From Stratiolaelaps scimitus (Eukaryota > Arthropoda > Arachnida > Mesostigmata > Laelapidae), in the NCBI GenBank assembly GCA_019614645.1, contig JABWDB010000011.1, positions 868,001 through 932,000 of the forward strand: a stretch of DNA of 64,000 bases. The letters are read 5' to 3'. The translations under genes were made by a program, and so were the position numbers. The notes below the pieces were generated by a model, which searched no databases, was not told where the DNA came from, and saw only the letters and a program-made list of their open reading frames with translations. This document shows, piece by piece, positions 34,691 to 46,800 of this stretch. Every line of letters starts with the position of its first letter. The first letter of the stretch is position 1.

Positions 34691-34867
34691 TATTTGATAT
34701 TTAAAGGCATTTACGCAACTTTTTAACCAAGAACCTTACATCGTATTCACTGCGATAAATGCTTTCAATCGACAGGAGAGCTTGCTTCATAGCCGGTAAC
34801 CCAGAGATGAAATGGGTTTTTCTAACTCGAGTTTACGGAACTTGTAGCGAAACCTCTCAATGGTATC

Positions 34868-35012
34868 GGTAAAGGCACTATTGATTAAAATAACTGCAGT
34901 CTTTTTACAAAGCTCTCTTAAGTTCTCTTACAACTCACGTCGCGAGACTCGAGCTTGCGGTCCCCAGCCTTTTACAGTTAAAGACTTAGGCGTCCAATCA
35001 AGGATAGTTGTT
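34868..35012 (-). repeat. tRNA-derived SINE, diverged copy
   Basis: On the minus strand: head GCCTAAGTCTTTAACTG, hairpin and B-box-like CGCAAGCTCGAGTC, body GTAAGAGAACTTAAGAGAGC, tail ending near TTTAATCAATAGTGCCTTTA. It lies inside the zinc transporter intron in the same orientation as the gene. Confidence 0.6.
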
Positions 35013-35058
35013 TTTCCGCTACGCCAACTATAACCCTCTGAGCAAGGTTTGCATTTAG

Positions 35059-35288
35059 TCGCGCCCCTACACGCCCACACGATTGATCCTTATAAGCGAC
35101 TGGAAATCGTCCAGATGGTGGCCGAGCGATGCTCGCCGTATTGTGGCTACTTACCCAACCTTCTTGAAAAGCTTTTATATACTTTGTTCGATGCCGATAG
35201 AGATCGAATAAAACAAAATCTGAACATTGTTCTAAAGATTTTCCCTTACATGCGCCAGCAGATGCAAAGGCGGCCTTTGCCTAAATAA
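35059..35288 (+). CDS. Candidate terminal exon, unrecognised helical protein
   Basis: A good acceptor (TTTGCATTTAG at 35048-35058) precedes an open frame of 76 codons ending in TAA at 35286-35288. The peptide has a protein-like, amphipathic-helix character: YKRLEIVQMVAERCSPYC, LPNLLEKLLYTLFDADRDR, NIVLKIFPYMRQQMQRRP. Hydrophobic spacing suggests two or three packed helices. A donor-like ATAG/GTAAGA occurs 15 bases after the stop. There is no upstream ATG in frame, so it would be a last exon of a plus-strand gene nested in the transporter intron. No partner exon was found, and I do not recognise the sequence. Confidence 0.3.
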
Positions 35289-35434
35289 CAGATCATCTCA
35301 TAGGTAAGAATAAGTGAATTCATCCACTGAAACGACGTTCAGAGAACGTTGCTGTTAGTAGTAGTGAATGTAATCGACGCTTAGAGTGGTGTCCATGGAG
35401 TCTGGCCTCAAGGCTAAGCTATTCGCGAGTTTGC

Positions 35435-35686
35435 AACATGCTGGGGCTCTTATTCGAAAGAATTGTGTATTGCCCTGTATTGAACGGTTAGCGCAGTAGT
35501 AGGCTGTGGTAATTATGATAATAATGGGTCTTTGAGAAAACGAAGTATATATACATACATATATATATACATATACTTCGTTTTCTCAAGGACCCATTTT
35601 TATCATAATTACCACAGCCTACTACTGCGCTAACCGTTCAATACAGGGCAATACACAATTCTTTCAAATAAAAGCCCCAGCATGTT
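35435..35686. repeat. Near-perfect palindrome, about 116-bp arms with a TA-rich loop
   Basis: The arm 35435-35552 (AACATGCTGGGGCTCTTATT ... AAACGAAGTATAT) is repeated as its reverse complement in 35569-35686 with only about four mismatches (for instance CTCTTATTCG against CTTTTATTTG). The spacer is TACATA/TATA. The RNA would fold into a single long hairpin. No ORF, A/B boxes or obvious target-site duplication are seen. Confidence 0.85.
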
Positions 35687-36714
35687 AGGGTTAAGAGCTG
35701 AGGCCTGTCAGATAGGGGAACACCTGAGGGTCAGCTCGAAAAATTTAAATATATACATATATATATATATATATATATGTGGGGAGAGGTTTTTACCGAG
35801 ACCCAACTGATAATGGATCTGTCTCCTCCATTCGTGATTACAGGTGGGCAGCTACGTAATTGGTGTACGCATGGCTATCATGTGGCATTCGTGGCCACGC
35901 ACATTAATGCCAGAGACAGGTGGTATATCGATCTCAGCAATTAAGGGACACTCAGTGAGTGGACTTCAGTTCGTACTACACGTAACGAGGCTCGAGGCGG
36001 AGAACAACACGCACGTTGTTTCACGCTGTCAAAATCGACACTGTCTTTTACTAGTTCAACCCGTTGAGCCATCGAGCAGCTTCGAAACAAAATGCTTCAT
36101 CTCATGAATCTTAACAAAACGCCACTACTAGTCGCCATAATGAAGCAGCGGCTTTCTGTTAATTATTCACCATATTCGTCTTTGTACACGTGAAATAATA
36201 GCGAAAGAAATGCTATTGATCACGAATCGGTGTCGCATTCGCCAGATCAACAAAAAAAAAGTCGAAATGCGTTGAAATACGAGAATTCTACTATAGAACG
36301 ACAGGACAACGTGGAACGCTGTGATACTTCATAGCTTGAGCTCGCTACATCGGGGCCCGCAGCTCTTGGATGGGAGACGCCGATGTATCCAATGAACGTT
36401 CGCCAATTACAAACATATCGTTTGAGAGACTTAATATATATATATTTTTTTTTATGACGGAGAATGCTTATGCAGACCAGGCCTTACAACTAAGATATTT
36501 GCCATGGTACTGTGGGACTCCTGGGATATATATATATATATAATAATGCCAATCGTAACTAGGGCAGAGATCGACTCTCAATGGAGGGTGGTGGTTATAA
36601 CAACAGATGGAGCCGTTTTGTTATTCACGTCAAGCGAACACTGGATCGGCTCAACGATCTATGGAGACTGTAATGTCTCTGGAAGAAAATTGCATCCACT
36701 ACAAAAAAATTGAC

Positions 36715-36751
<37 letters not shown>
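36715..36751. repeat. (TA)n microsatellite
   Basis: About 37 bases of TA, 300 bases from the transporter exon 1 donor. Confidence 0.9.
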
Positions 36752-36753
<2 letters not shown>

Positions 36754-37061
36754 AGAAATAGACGAACTGAGCGAAGTTACTGTTATGCGTGCTTATTAAG
36801 TAAACTGACGCCTCAATGGGTGGTGCAGTTGTGAAACACATATAGATAATAGTTGCCGATCTTAATTTTTCTCATTGTTAAGTTCTTCTCTACGTAATGA
36901 TGCTAATCAGCCACCACTGTACAGTTATCCGACTGTGATAGCCTGTCCAAGTCATCTTTGTATATTGACAGCACTTTGCTAACAAACACAGCATTCGTCT
37001 AGCAGGCATCGTTGTCGCGAAATTGGCAGAGCTAACGCTATCGAGCACAGTCGAGACTTAC

Positions 37062-37317
37062 TCGGTGACGAGTGGACCACCGAGCCCAATGGTCCATCGC
37101 GAGGTGTGGCTTGCACTTCAGGGGTCTCGGGCGCATTCTCGAACTTCCTGTAGCCGTTACCGTGAGGTGACGGTGTTGTCAGATTCACCAGCGCGCCCTC
37201 ACCAGACGTCGCACGCGGGTCGCCTTCGACGTCGAGGTGTAGATTTCTCCTTTTGCCGAGCGACTCCATGATCATGCCGTTACCTGGCGTACTGTCCGTT
37301 TGTTGGCAAACGCCCAT
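37062..37317 (-). CDS. Zinc transporter exon 1 (N-terminal cytosolic tail)
   Basis: On the minus strand an ATG at 37317 (A at -3, G at +4) opens 85 codons plus one base. The exon ends exactly at a consensus donor (CACCGA, then GTAAGT at 37061-37056). The leftover A joins TG at 31393 to make ATG, in frame with the transporter exon, so phase and frame agree without adjustment. The peptide is hydrophilic and disordered (LTTPSPHGNGYRKFENAPET). An alternative start lies at 37275 (MIMESLGKRR), and a second donor-like CCAGGTAACG lies between the two Mets. The assignment to the transporter rests on matching phase, strand and consensus sites. An additional small exon inside the 5.7 kb intron cannot be excluded. 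Confidence 0.7.
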
Positions 37318-39260
37318 CCTTTCGAAGGGCTGCGTTCGAGCTCGATATCACCGTGTCCAATCCACCCGGAGAGGGCTAATCGGTTCAGCACCGCCTTTCA
37401 ATGCCCGCTTCGATGCGGTGATAGCTCCCTCGATATCCTAACGTCCCTTGTCTGGCTAACGCAAAAATAGTAACGCGTTCTAAGGCAGGCCCTTTTCCAC
37501 CCACCTCTGGAAGGGATTAGGCCGTCTTAAAGCCGCCACAATTGGCAAGTACTCCGGTAACTCATAGCAAAGCGCTGCTTTGCGATGTCGACGATGGCAC
37601 GGGGACACTCGCGGGCAGACCGTTGACATGTGCGAAAATCATCAGTGTGCTGACTGAGTTCAGGTTAGGCTACCTCGCGCGAGTACAAACTCAGTGGCGG
37701 ACCTGCCCGCCCGATCTGTCACCTACTCTATGTGCTTCTTCTCCGTGAGCCAGCTAAACCAGCCAGCTTACGCCCGTTGCTGTAGAACACGGTGGACGAA
37801 AACCAGCACTACCGCGGCGTGCCATTGTCCAAATCCGATCCCCGACGACCTACAGTTCTCTCCTCACTGGCGGCGCGCAACCGTTCAAATCTCACTTGGC
37901 GTTGGTCCGAGCTCTGGCCGACTCCCGCCTCTAGCTTCGCCGGTCGCTATCAGAGGATAAGCTCACGGCTTAGTGCGTTGTCCTCACTTATCTGCAAGTC
38001 AGCCTGTCGATGATGATGGCGCCTGCCAGCGTCAACCCTTTCACTTCGACGCTCTTAGGCCATGCCGTGTTTTTTCTCATGCTCGCGCACACACTCTCGT
38101 CCCTCGCTGCTCCCCGCGTTATCGATCTGTCGATCTCGAACTCCTTGGACAACGCATGCTGTCACTCCCTTGCCGGCCAATGGTGTCTGTGTTGAACACT
38201 CTCGGACAGCCGTGGCGTGGCGCCTGCTCGCCTGGGTTAGTCCACGACGAAGACGACACCTCCCGACGGCATTCCCACTCTCCGAGCGGGTCTCCTCTAT
38301 GCATTCGCTCCTGACGTCTACAGCGACATCTGCTGGCAAGGCAGATGTCGCATCGCGAGAGACACCGCCGCAGGCTAGCACGCGGATTCAGCTCGGTGCA
38401 CTCGGTAGAAGAGAAAAGGGTATCCGTCCCGCTGGCGTTCGCATCGACGCTGCCTCCCTCCGCGCCGGACCGCCGGCCGCTGGTTGCCGCTCCTCTGACG
38501 AGGGCGCACCTAACCATGCCTCTCTCGGCATTCATGATACGAAACAATATGCATATGTCGGCGAGATCTCGCAGTCGACGGCAGGCAACCACGACTGTTT
38601 GTCCGTCTCGAGCGAGCGATAGAGAGAGAGCGAGAGAGAGCGCTCAGCCTGCCAAAGACATCTAGGGCAATCGCTAATTAGGAGCAAGCTGACGGAAGTA
38701 TGATTATAAGCTAGCGGAACGCTTTTTACCCTCCAGCTTTTCGTAGACGGCAGCTGCTGCGCCGGCGGCCTATGATTTGCTATGATGACGCCGCCCGCGC
38801 ACCCCATGTGCGCCGCTACGGAGTCTCCCTTGCGCGCGTCTCGCGAGGCAGTCGCGGCCGTCGTCCGCGATCGCGACGTTGCTCTCTAAATCACTTTGTG
38901 TTCGCGCTCTTCGCTTGGTCTCTCTATCCACTATCTCTCTGGACAGAACCGTCACCGTGTTAGTCAACGCCGCTCCCTGGCATCACGCTGCCTCTCGCCT
39001 ATGCGGCAAGAACGCTGCTCGACGCCGGCCTCCTGCCGCCGGCCAGTCTCCTCTAACCATCCTCCACAAACGCGATGTGTCAAGCGGGCAATTTCGTCGG
39101 TGGCATTGCCATCGCGCACCTAAACGCGCGGCTAATGCCATCCGTGGCGCGGGACAGCGGTCGGTCGCCGCGCGGCGTGTTGTTTTCTAACTGTCGCTCG
39201 GCGAACGCCTACGACCTACGCTTGCGTCGGCACACAGAGCTCACCCAACCGTTGGATGGG
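37318..39260 (-). promoter_or_regulatory. GC-rich region upstream of zinc transporter exon 1
   Basis: GC- and CpG-rich DNA lies immediately 5' (minus-strand sense) of exon 1. It probably contains the transporter promoter and any non-coding 5' exon. Open frames of up to 186 codons occur on both strands here but lack motifs; they follow from the high GC content. Four matches to the metal-response-element core TGCRCNC are seen (38397-38403, 38831-38837, and on the other strand 38502-38508 and 39258-39264). The number is only suggestive. A GA-rich tract lies at 38620-38645. Confidence 0.35.
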
Positions 39261-39844
39261 TGCAAGGCACTCTGTGGCGACCAAGCCAACCACTAACATC
39301 CTGTGTAGCTCGCGGTTGCCGTTGTTGTTCTTGCTGTTGCTGGTCAGGAAACGCAGGCGGTCTACGGACAGCCAAACTAAGGTGTATAAGGTGGCGTCAA
39401 TATAATAATACACTCCTCCTCTTGAGCAGTGATGGCGTATTCGTTGCGGGGGCAATTGCCTTGAACATCCGAAATATTCCGTTGTGTGTGTGCTCCGTAT
39501 GTGATATGATGCATACACGAATGGCGGGCGTCGTCACTAACAATACCCTCAGTCATGTATAATGCATATGCATTTCTTTATGGAAAATGGCGCCCGGACG
39601 AGGGGAACAAATGTACGCTCTGCAGACATAAGATAAACAATCCGAGTTTCGCCAATTAGGCTGGAATGAATATGGTCTCTGCTATTGCAGCAGCTATCAG
39701 CTGGTGATTGCTCTCCACGAGGCTATGCTGCTTTCCAATACGAACTATCCTAGTTGGTCATCGTTGTTGAGTGAATACCTTATGCAAACCACGGGCATAT
39801 TTCATGTGTCGCTTGAAATTTATAGAAAACATGCGGGTAATCAG

Positions 39845-39858
39845 TAGTAGTAGTAGTA

Positions 39859-39896
<38 letters not shown>
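39845..39896. repeat. (TAG)n(TAA)n trinucleotide microsatellite
   Basis: About six TAG units run into about twelve TAA units without interruption. Confidence 0.9.
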
Positions 39897-39897
<1 letters not shown>

Positions 39898-41404
39898 GTG
39901 TTCAGATTTAGCGCGAGCAGAGGCAATATGGAACGATATCTAGTAATGGGGGTGAATCTCGAGATAGAGCTTGTACATGATCAGTTAGATTTTGTCATAT
40001 TCGCCTGTCACTGCCGTCTCTCATAGAGTCATCAATGTTTGACTCGAGACAACCATCAATGAGGACGATTACTAAAAATTAATAAGATAATAATAATAAT
40101 AATAATACGAGCTTTAATAAAGTATATAGATTAATAATAATAGTAATAAGCACCAGTCGAACCAGAGAATCCCCCGAACTCTGATGCCGCTTCGATTCAT
40201 GGATTTTTCTTAGCGAGGAAATTTCAATTGGTTGAGCGACTTTGGCAGGCTAGTATTTGTTTTGAATGCACCTGAACCTCACTAGAACTGTAGAGATTAG
40301 GGTGCGTAATTGTTCTCTCATACCAATAGAGCATTAGTGGAACCAACCTAGAAGGCAGATCTACCTAGAAGATAGCATATGAATGGCGAACAAACGTTTC
40401 CAGTTTGCCTGTGAATTTATTCACAGTCATATTTACACATACCGTTTACCAGCCTAACTCTGACTATTAGAACAGTGAGCCGGCAATCTAAAATGCGAGA
40501 TAGCATACAAGACGTAATGCTGCCGAAGGAATTAGCAGCTAGTCTTTACGAACATACATAAACCTTCACTACAGATAATAATAATAATAATAATAATAAT
40601 AATATGTATCTGTTTCCAAGTAATTTCTTCGAGTTCTGCCAGGTTCTCGCAGCATATTCCCTTACGCTGTTAAAGACAGCTAACACACTTGAGAATCAGC
40701 GTAAAATCAGCGGGCTTAACCGACAAAGACACATTAGTCTCCTCTGACGAATGGACGACCTCCTTTAACTCGCTGCTGTTCGTTATTCAGCGACCCCAAC
40801 CTGAGACATCTAGAAATCATCGATTGTATGGACTGAAACGCATCTCATTTTTGGCCAGCCCATACTTCGGCTGCGTCAATCGACCCGAGAACCTATTCAG
40901 GCTGTTTAGGCGGACGAGTCCACATAATCTACACAAGCTAAGGACAAATTGCCTTCCTGTCCTCCTTACTAATAACCGCTTGTTTATCCCCTGCTCGTGG
41001 GGACGTTAGCCGCTCATCGGCAACTGGTCCAAGGTAGCTAACTCCTCGAAAACAAGTTTGAAACAATCCCATTCGTCACAGATCCCTGCCACCACGTCTG
41101 ATCAGGCCGTACGAGCTAGCGTCGGATCATCACCCTAAGCTGTGATCGCTCATGATCATTTTGTCAATTTGTGTTCATTCGCGATCGTTGCTTACGTAAG
41201 ACAGGATATCCACGTATTGTATAATCGATCACGTTAGCGTCGTCTGTCGACACGCTCACTCGCTTTCGTTGAGAAGTTGAATTGCGTCACTGGGTTCAAG
41301 GAATGATTTTCATCGATCATTTCGAGAGAAAAAAAATCCCTTCCTGTACACGGGTGCGGCTCGATTGCGTCACTCCGACCGGTGAAGGAAATCAACGTAA
41401 GATC

Positions 41405-41424
41405 AATATATATATATATATATA

Positions 41425-41471
<47 letters not shown>

Positions 41472-41518
41472 GTGTGTATATGTGTGAGACATTCTGTGCT
41501 TGTTTGTGTGTGTGTGTG
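41405..41518. repeat. Compound (TA)n-(TG)n microsatellite
   Basis: About 65 bases of TA with one TACA interruption, then mixed TATG and a (TG)n stretch. The longest dinucleotide block in the window. Confidence 0.9.
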
Positions 41519-43729
41519 TAATCTTATCTGCCATTAGCTATAATGAGCAAAGAGCGTCTCGCTTGGGACCGTGCCAGCCTCGGCCCAACATAGCCTGTCC
41601 CCTGCCTGCGACACAAATTATTGTATATATTAAAGCGATACTACAAATTTTCACATGTACCCATGTCAAATGGCCGATCATCCATATTTCCCCGAAGAGC
41701 CTCCGGGGACACTGGCCACGGCAGTGATCCCGTCCCATATTAAGATTGTTCTACCGTTACCGCTTCCATCATCTGCTCAAAAATAAGACAGATGTCCGAA
41801 AGCGCGTCTGAGTTGCCGTCCGCTCTTGTCATCGTCTCTCGGCGAATCCGACCGAATTCTGAACTGGCCGACACTAACTCAGAGAGCGAATACTTGAAGC
41901 GGGAGAGCGGCCGCAGCAGCAGCTGCCGCTGTTGCAACTTGTTGCCAACTTGTTGTTCATAATAACGGTGTACAGGAAGCTTGTTGCATAATGACGGCAT
42001 GTTGTATGACCCTTACTAGGAAACGGACGCCGCTCAAAGTGGATCATCTTGTTGTTGTTGTTGTTGCTGTTGTTGTTTGGTCACCCCGACGCTGCACAGT
42101 TTGCGAGTGTCCTCCTATTGAGCCTGCTGTTTCTAGTGGCCTGTTGACGTCGTCTCAGTGTCGTCTCAAAGGTTCGCGCCTTTGTTTCTGATTGTCCGTC
42201 TGCCGTAGAGCAGGCTCACATCGGTGGACGCCTTAATTGCAGCGCTTAATGCGGCGCTGTTCAGTGTACGTAGCTTTCAGTACTTCATTGTTCACTCATT
42301 AACTTTCTAATAATATGTTATACAAGAATGATAATAATAATTCCACTTTTTTTTTAAAGTGATCGCTCATATTTGTAGGCATGTGTATTTCTATGGCTTT
42401 GAACCCATGAACTCACCGTATATATATATATATATACACGATGCGTATTTTTTTGATTTGTCAATGTTGAAGTTTAATATCTACTATAGGGCTGGCTTGG
42501 TCGACCTAGTCTCTCTCCGGCCTGTGTAAATTTCTATTAAAAGCGCTACTGATGTGAATGTCACCTGGTGGACGGACAGACGTACCACCGTAGTCGCTAC
42601 CCCCTAAATCGTCGATAGTAACTGAACACATACATGATATACAATACAGCTTCTTCTTGTAATTGGTAGTTTTCTATTGATAGAAACCGTGAGATCCTAT
42701 TATCCCCCCGCCCACCAACGAACAGATTCATCTTGCCGTATTCGCGCTGCACACCGCAGCGCTCGCGTAACCATGGCGACTGATATCCGCCCATTGATGT
42801 ACCCGACAAGTGGAACGGGCCGAGAGGTGACGAACGAGCGTCTATAATCCATGATGCCGCCGGAGGTCGTCTGACCGAAGGGCCGTGTGCAGTCTGCGTT
42901 CGTTCGTTGGCAACCAACACGTCTTGCTCACAAGCTCACCTGGTTGGCTATTACAGCTGATCAACCAGCTCCAGAAACAATGTATGCCCAATGTCGACGA
43001 GAGCGCTGGCGCCGGCGGCGACAGCGCGATACTTTGTCACGTGATTAAGTGAGACGCGTGCAAAATTGACACCTCCACCATCATTATCGATGTCGCCTTC
43101 CCGAGACCCACTCTCGGCAGACTGGACAAGATGTGGAATAGATTAGACAGCGGTGGCGGCGGCGACGGCAGCGGAGGTTGGGTTACGCGAGTAGCGCTCG
43201 AGACGGGTGCAAACAGCTACAACAACCGGAGGTGATTGGTGGCCGAAGGGCCCGTCGGCAGGAGGGTGGTGCGGGGGAGCTCGTTGGCTACTCTTGAACG
43301 GCTACCGGTAAATCTCCCGGCAATGATGCAAGCCAGCATGGTAACGTGGTACCAGCGATAGCATAGCGCGCCGGTTATGGTAATATCCGGCACTGTGGAC
43401 GATGACACTGATTGTCGTACCGCAATGCATAATCGTTCGATATGCGGGTTTCGCTGCGCTCGAGGCCAACAGGCAACCCTGATTGACAACTGCATTGTTT
43501 CTTTCAGGATGCCTATAAACGGTAAATACTATATAATATGATAATAATAATGACAATACTACCGTGAGATAAACACAACTCACTGCGTGTTTGCTAAAGG
43601 ATTTCTCCGACGACAGTCATCTTGCAGATTTCTTGCACAGTCGCTCGCTGTTGCGCCGGGCCGCCTGTACGCGCAGAGGTACGACCGCGTGCACGCGCAG
43701 AGGTGGTCAGCGGGTCTGCGCTAATGACA

Positions 43730-43874
43730 GTGTGAAGCTGTCGAGACATTTGTTCTTCAACGGCAAAGTCTCTGGCTGCAAAAAGCCGAAGTTCGCAGGT
43801 TCGAGTCCCGTGACGACATGTGGGAGAGCTGACGCATTGTAAAAATTGCAGTTCCTTTAATAAACCAATTATAA
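43730..43874 (+). repeat. tRNA-derived SINE copy
   Basis: Anticodon-arm-like TCTCTGGCTGCAAAAAGCCG, B box GCAGGTTCGAGTCCC, body GAGAGCTGACGCATTGTAAA and tail TTCCTTTAATAAACCAATTA. The A-box end is poorly preserved, so the 5' boundary is approximate. Confidence 0.65.
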
Positions 43875-46800
43875 TGCGCGTTCGTCTAGACCGTACCTTG
43901 GTAGCCGCTGTTTCTCCTGATGCAATTTGAAATACAGCAATAGATCGATATAGTGAGCAGGGATCAAGTCGGATGCCCACGCCTGATAACGGACCAAGTG
44001 CTATATTCGTTCGCGGAACTGTATCTGCTGCCATCAGACCGATCAGCGGCGGCGATTAATTGCCCAGCCTAGCTCAATATCTTAATTAGCTCTGTGTCCA
44101 TTCCGTGTACACGTATTGTAGATTGTACTATATTTAGTAGACTATGAAATTGCAATTGGCCAGATATGTATGTATGTGTTCTCTGCTTCCGTTGGCTTAG
44201 CCCAGTGCAATCTAATTTCTAATTAACAAACAAGTGTAACCCATCAAGTATATGATGTGGCGATCACCTGAACACCAGCTGAACACGATCGAACTCGACC
44301 ACACTTGAATACACTATACCTGTCAGGTATAGGGCGAGTGTCTGCTCGTCGACATCAGCCAAATCAAGTTCGTCAAATCAATTCATCCGTAGCATCTGTA
44401 TCGGAATTCTATCGCGTTCTCAAGGAAATCGCATGTAACATGCCGTTTTCTATAAATTTACTGTAATTTATATACGTCCACTCGTTTATACGGAGCGTAC
44501 TTATTGACTTTTCTTCGGGCTCGGTAATCTCAACCTTAAACATTCAGCCAGCCAACAATTATCTCTCGACCATTTATACAGAGCTATAGCCCTGCTTCAG
44601 CTGTTGCTGTGGACGTCCTCGTTGGCAAACAGTGACCCCGGGGCGGGCCAGTGTATTACCCAGCATTAAGCTGTCAAATTATCGTGCAGGTTCAGCATTC
44701 GTTCATAAAAGCTCTCGGCGATATCGTATCGTATCGTAAGCGTCTTCTTTAATCGTAGAATTTCGACTTCATTACGCATGTGGACCACTCCGCTTTGTTT
44801 AAACCCGAGCAGCCCCTACGCCAAATCCGTCCGCTGTAGTTGCCGTCAAGATCAGACGGGGTCTCCCAGTTTTCCGATATATACGACTATAGACTTTGAG
44901 CGTTCCGTGGCGTTTCACCGCCGGCGGTTTCATGTTTTCCAACACGATCTATCGAACAGTAACTTGGCAGCGAGTTCGTTGTCTCATCTCTCCTGCAGGC
45001 ATCGCGCACTACGAAATTGTAGACGAGGCTAGACGGATCGTGTGACGTCGCCTGCGCGATCGTCTTCTCGCCAACCCCCCCCCATCCAGCCGTTGGGCTC
45101 ACCACAAGTAGTCGCGTCGCATTGATCTAATAGTTCATAAGCTACTCAGCTACAAGCTATATCTCCCACGTTCGCCTACGGCCGCTGGCGCTGGCGCTGT
45201 TGCACGGCAATCGCATCAATTACGCCAGTGCTACAGATCTGTCTGGTTCTTACCCCGATGTCAGGCGGCCGTCCCGAAGCACGGCGCCGCTGACAGGCCA
45301 ACTCGAACAGGACATATGTTAATTCGTATCGCACAGGGTGATCGCACGGATCGATCGATACTGCTACAGCTGTGGGGAATTCCGCTCTGTCTCATTTTCA
45401 CGGCCAGGCAGATAATTGCTGTTGTCGCAATCCTAGCAGACCTACATATGTGTCCTATGTCCAAATTTCCCCTGTGCCAACGTGGACTTCCCGTCGACTT
45501 GTCCTCGAATTTCGCCGTGGTGGCGTGTCGCCAACGTGACGTCACGCTGGTGGTATCGGCCACGCACACAAGCGCTGTTTCCGGTAGGTTGGGAATTGGC
45601 CTCTCGCGGAAATTGCGGAAATGTCCCTATACTGCGAACTTCGATCCATGTGATTCGGAGCGGGTTTTACGCTCGACGAACCGTAGGAAAGCGGAGCGAC
45701 ATAGCGGTCGGCGGGTGATCGCGTAGGTGGTCGTAGGTAGGCGTATTTAGGCAATAGCGTCTTGATAGACCTGAATTGACGCTGTTAGTTTGTCGAATTG
45801 GTGCTTTCAGCTAGTCAACCTGAAACGTTTTTGCCAAAAGAGTTTGCCCAAATGGATGCTGCACCACAATCGAGCAGGTGTACGGGTTGGTAGTGTCCGC
45901 AGAGCACAAGACCTCAACCTGTTTCTACCAGAGGCCAGCTGAAGTAAGGTCGAATACAACGCACAGCTTGACTCCCGACACCGTCGTAGAGGATTCTGTG
46001 GGTCGTATCCTGATGGGCCCGAGACAAATGTCACAATGAATTCAACCATACATCGAGCCGAGCCAAGTATCGTGAGCTGGAAGCGCCCCCCCTCCGTTAA
46101 ATAGTTTGTTTTTTTGCAACGAGAAATGGATACACCGGCAAATACGAATGTCGTTAGCGAGGGATTGTAGCGAGTGGGGACCATCGTAGAGAGGCATAGA
46201 GGCTTTAATAACAAGGAAAAGACAACGGTTCACCTTGCCAAGTCCACGTAGTTGTAGGGAGTCGACAATGACAGTCAACATGTAAAGCTTTGTCGTCTAC
46301 TTTCCGGCGGCGGATCTCTCGTGCTCTACAAACGTTCGAGCTCACTGGCAGCGCAGCGAAAAGCTTCGCAGGGGTGGAGGCGAAATTCTCATTGGACGCG
46401 GACAGAGACGATGGAGGTGGTCGTTTGGAACTTTCGGGCTTCCGTCGTAGGAAGTAGACATATGAACCATGGGCTGGACCCCCAATCAGTGCGGCGATCA
46501 GCCAAAGTAGCGACAGGACATCATTGACTCCCGATAAGAAGGGGTCGTCTCGTCCGATTGACACCGAAGACCTCAACGTCCCTCAACCTCCCGTTTTAGT
46601 TTCAGAGCCACGGACATCATTAGGGATATAAATGACGAAGTCATAATAATAATAACAATTATTACTATCATAGTTATAGTGGGGATCCTTTGATTAAATC
46701 ATTGAACAAAAACAAAACCAAGGAGCAAAAACGAGCCTATTCCTTTCTCATCTCTCCTTTACCGTGATACTGAAGCACTTCTTAGATAATAGTATAAGGG

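Larger units (their letters stand above)
31394..37061 (-). other. Large intron of the zinc transporter gene
   Basis: Bounded by GTAAGT at 37061 and CCACAG at 31399-31394. It holds (TA)n arrays (31490-31518, 34660-34688, 35747-35780, 36527-36543, 36715-36751), a SINE (34868-35012), a 250-bp palindrome (35435-35686) and an opposite-strand candidate exon (35059-35288). The remaining parts (about 31520-34860 and 35790-36500) show nothing I can name. Confidence 0.65.
39261..43729. other. Intergenic, triplet and dinucleotide repeats
   Basis: Contents: (TAG)n(TAA)n at 39845-39896, (TAA)n at 40086-40110 and 40576-40603, TA-rich block with a TG tail at 41405-41518, (TTG)n at 42046-42076, (TA)n at 42419-42436. 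An 86-codon minus-strand frame (42000-41740) has mixed codon use and no motif, so I do not call it. Confidence 0.45.

Noticed and set aside
38010..38195. Small frame with a signal-peptide-like start and a Cys-rich end (CCHSLAGQWCLC), reminiscent of a secreted peptide
   Set aside because: Lies in the same stop-poor GC-rich region, has no precursor cleavage sites, and several overlapping frames are equally open.
38055..38665. Open frames of up to 186 codons on both strands
   Set aside because: High GC content reduces stop codons here. The peptides are Arg/Ser/Pro-rich without domains, so I treat the region as promoter or 5' UTR.
45316..45726. 136-codon plus-strand frame
   Set aside because: No recognisable domain or signal peptide and no good start context. 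A donor-like site alone is not enough.
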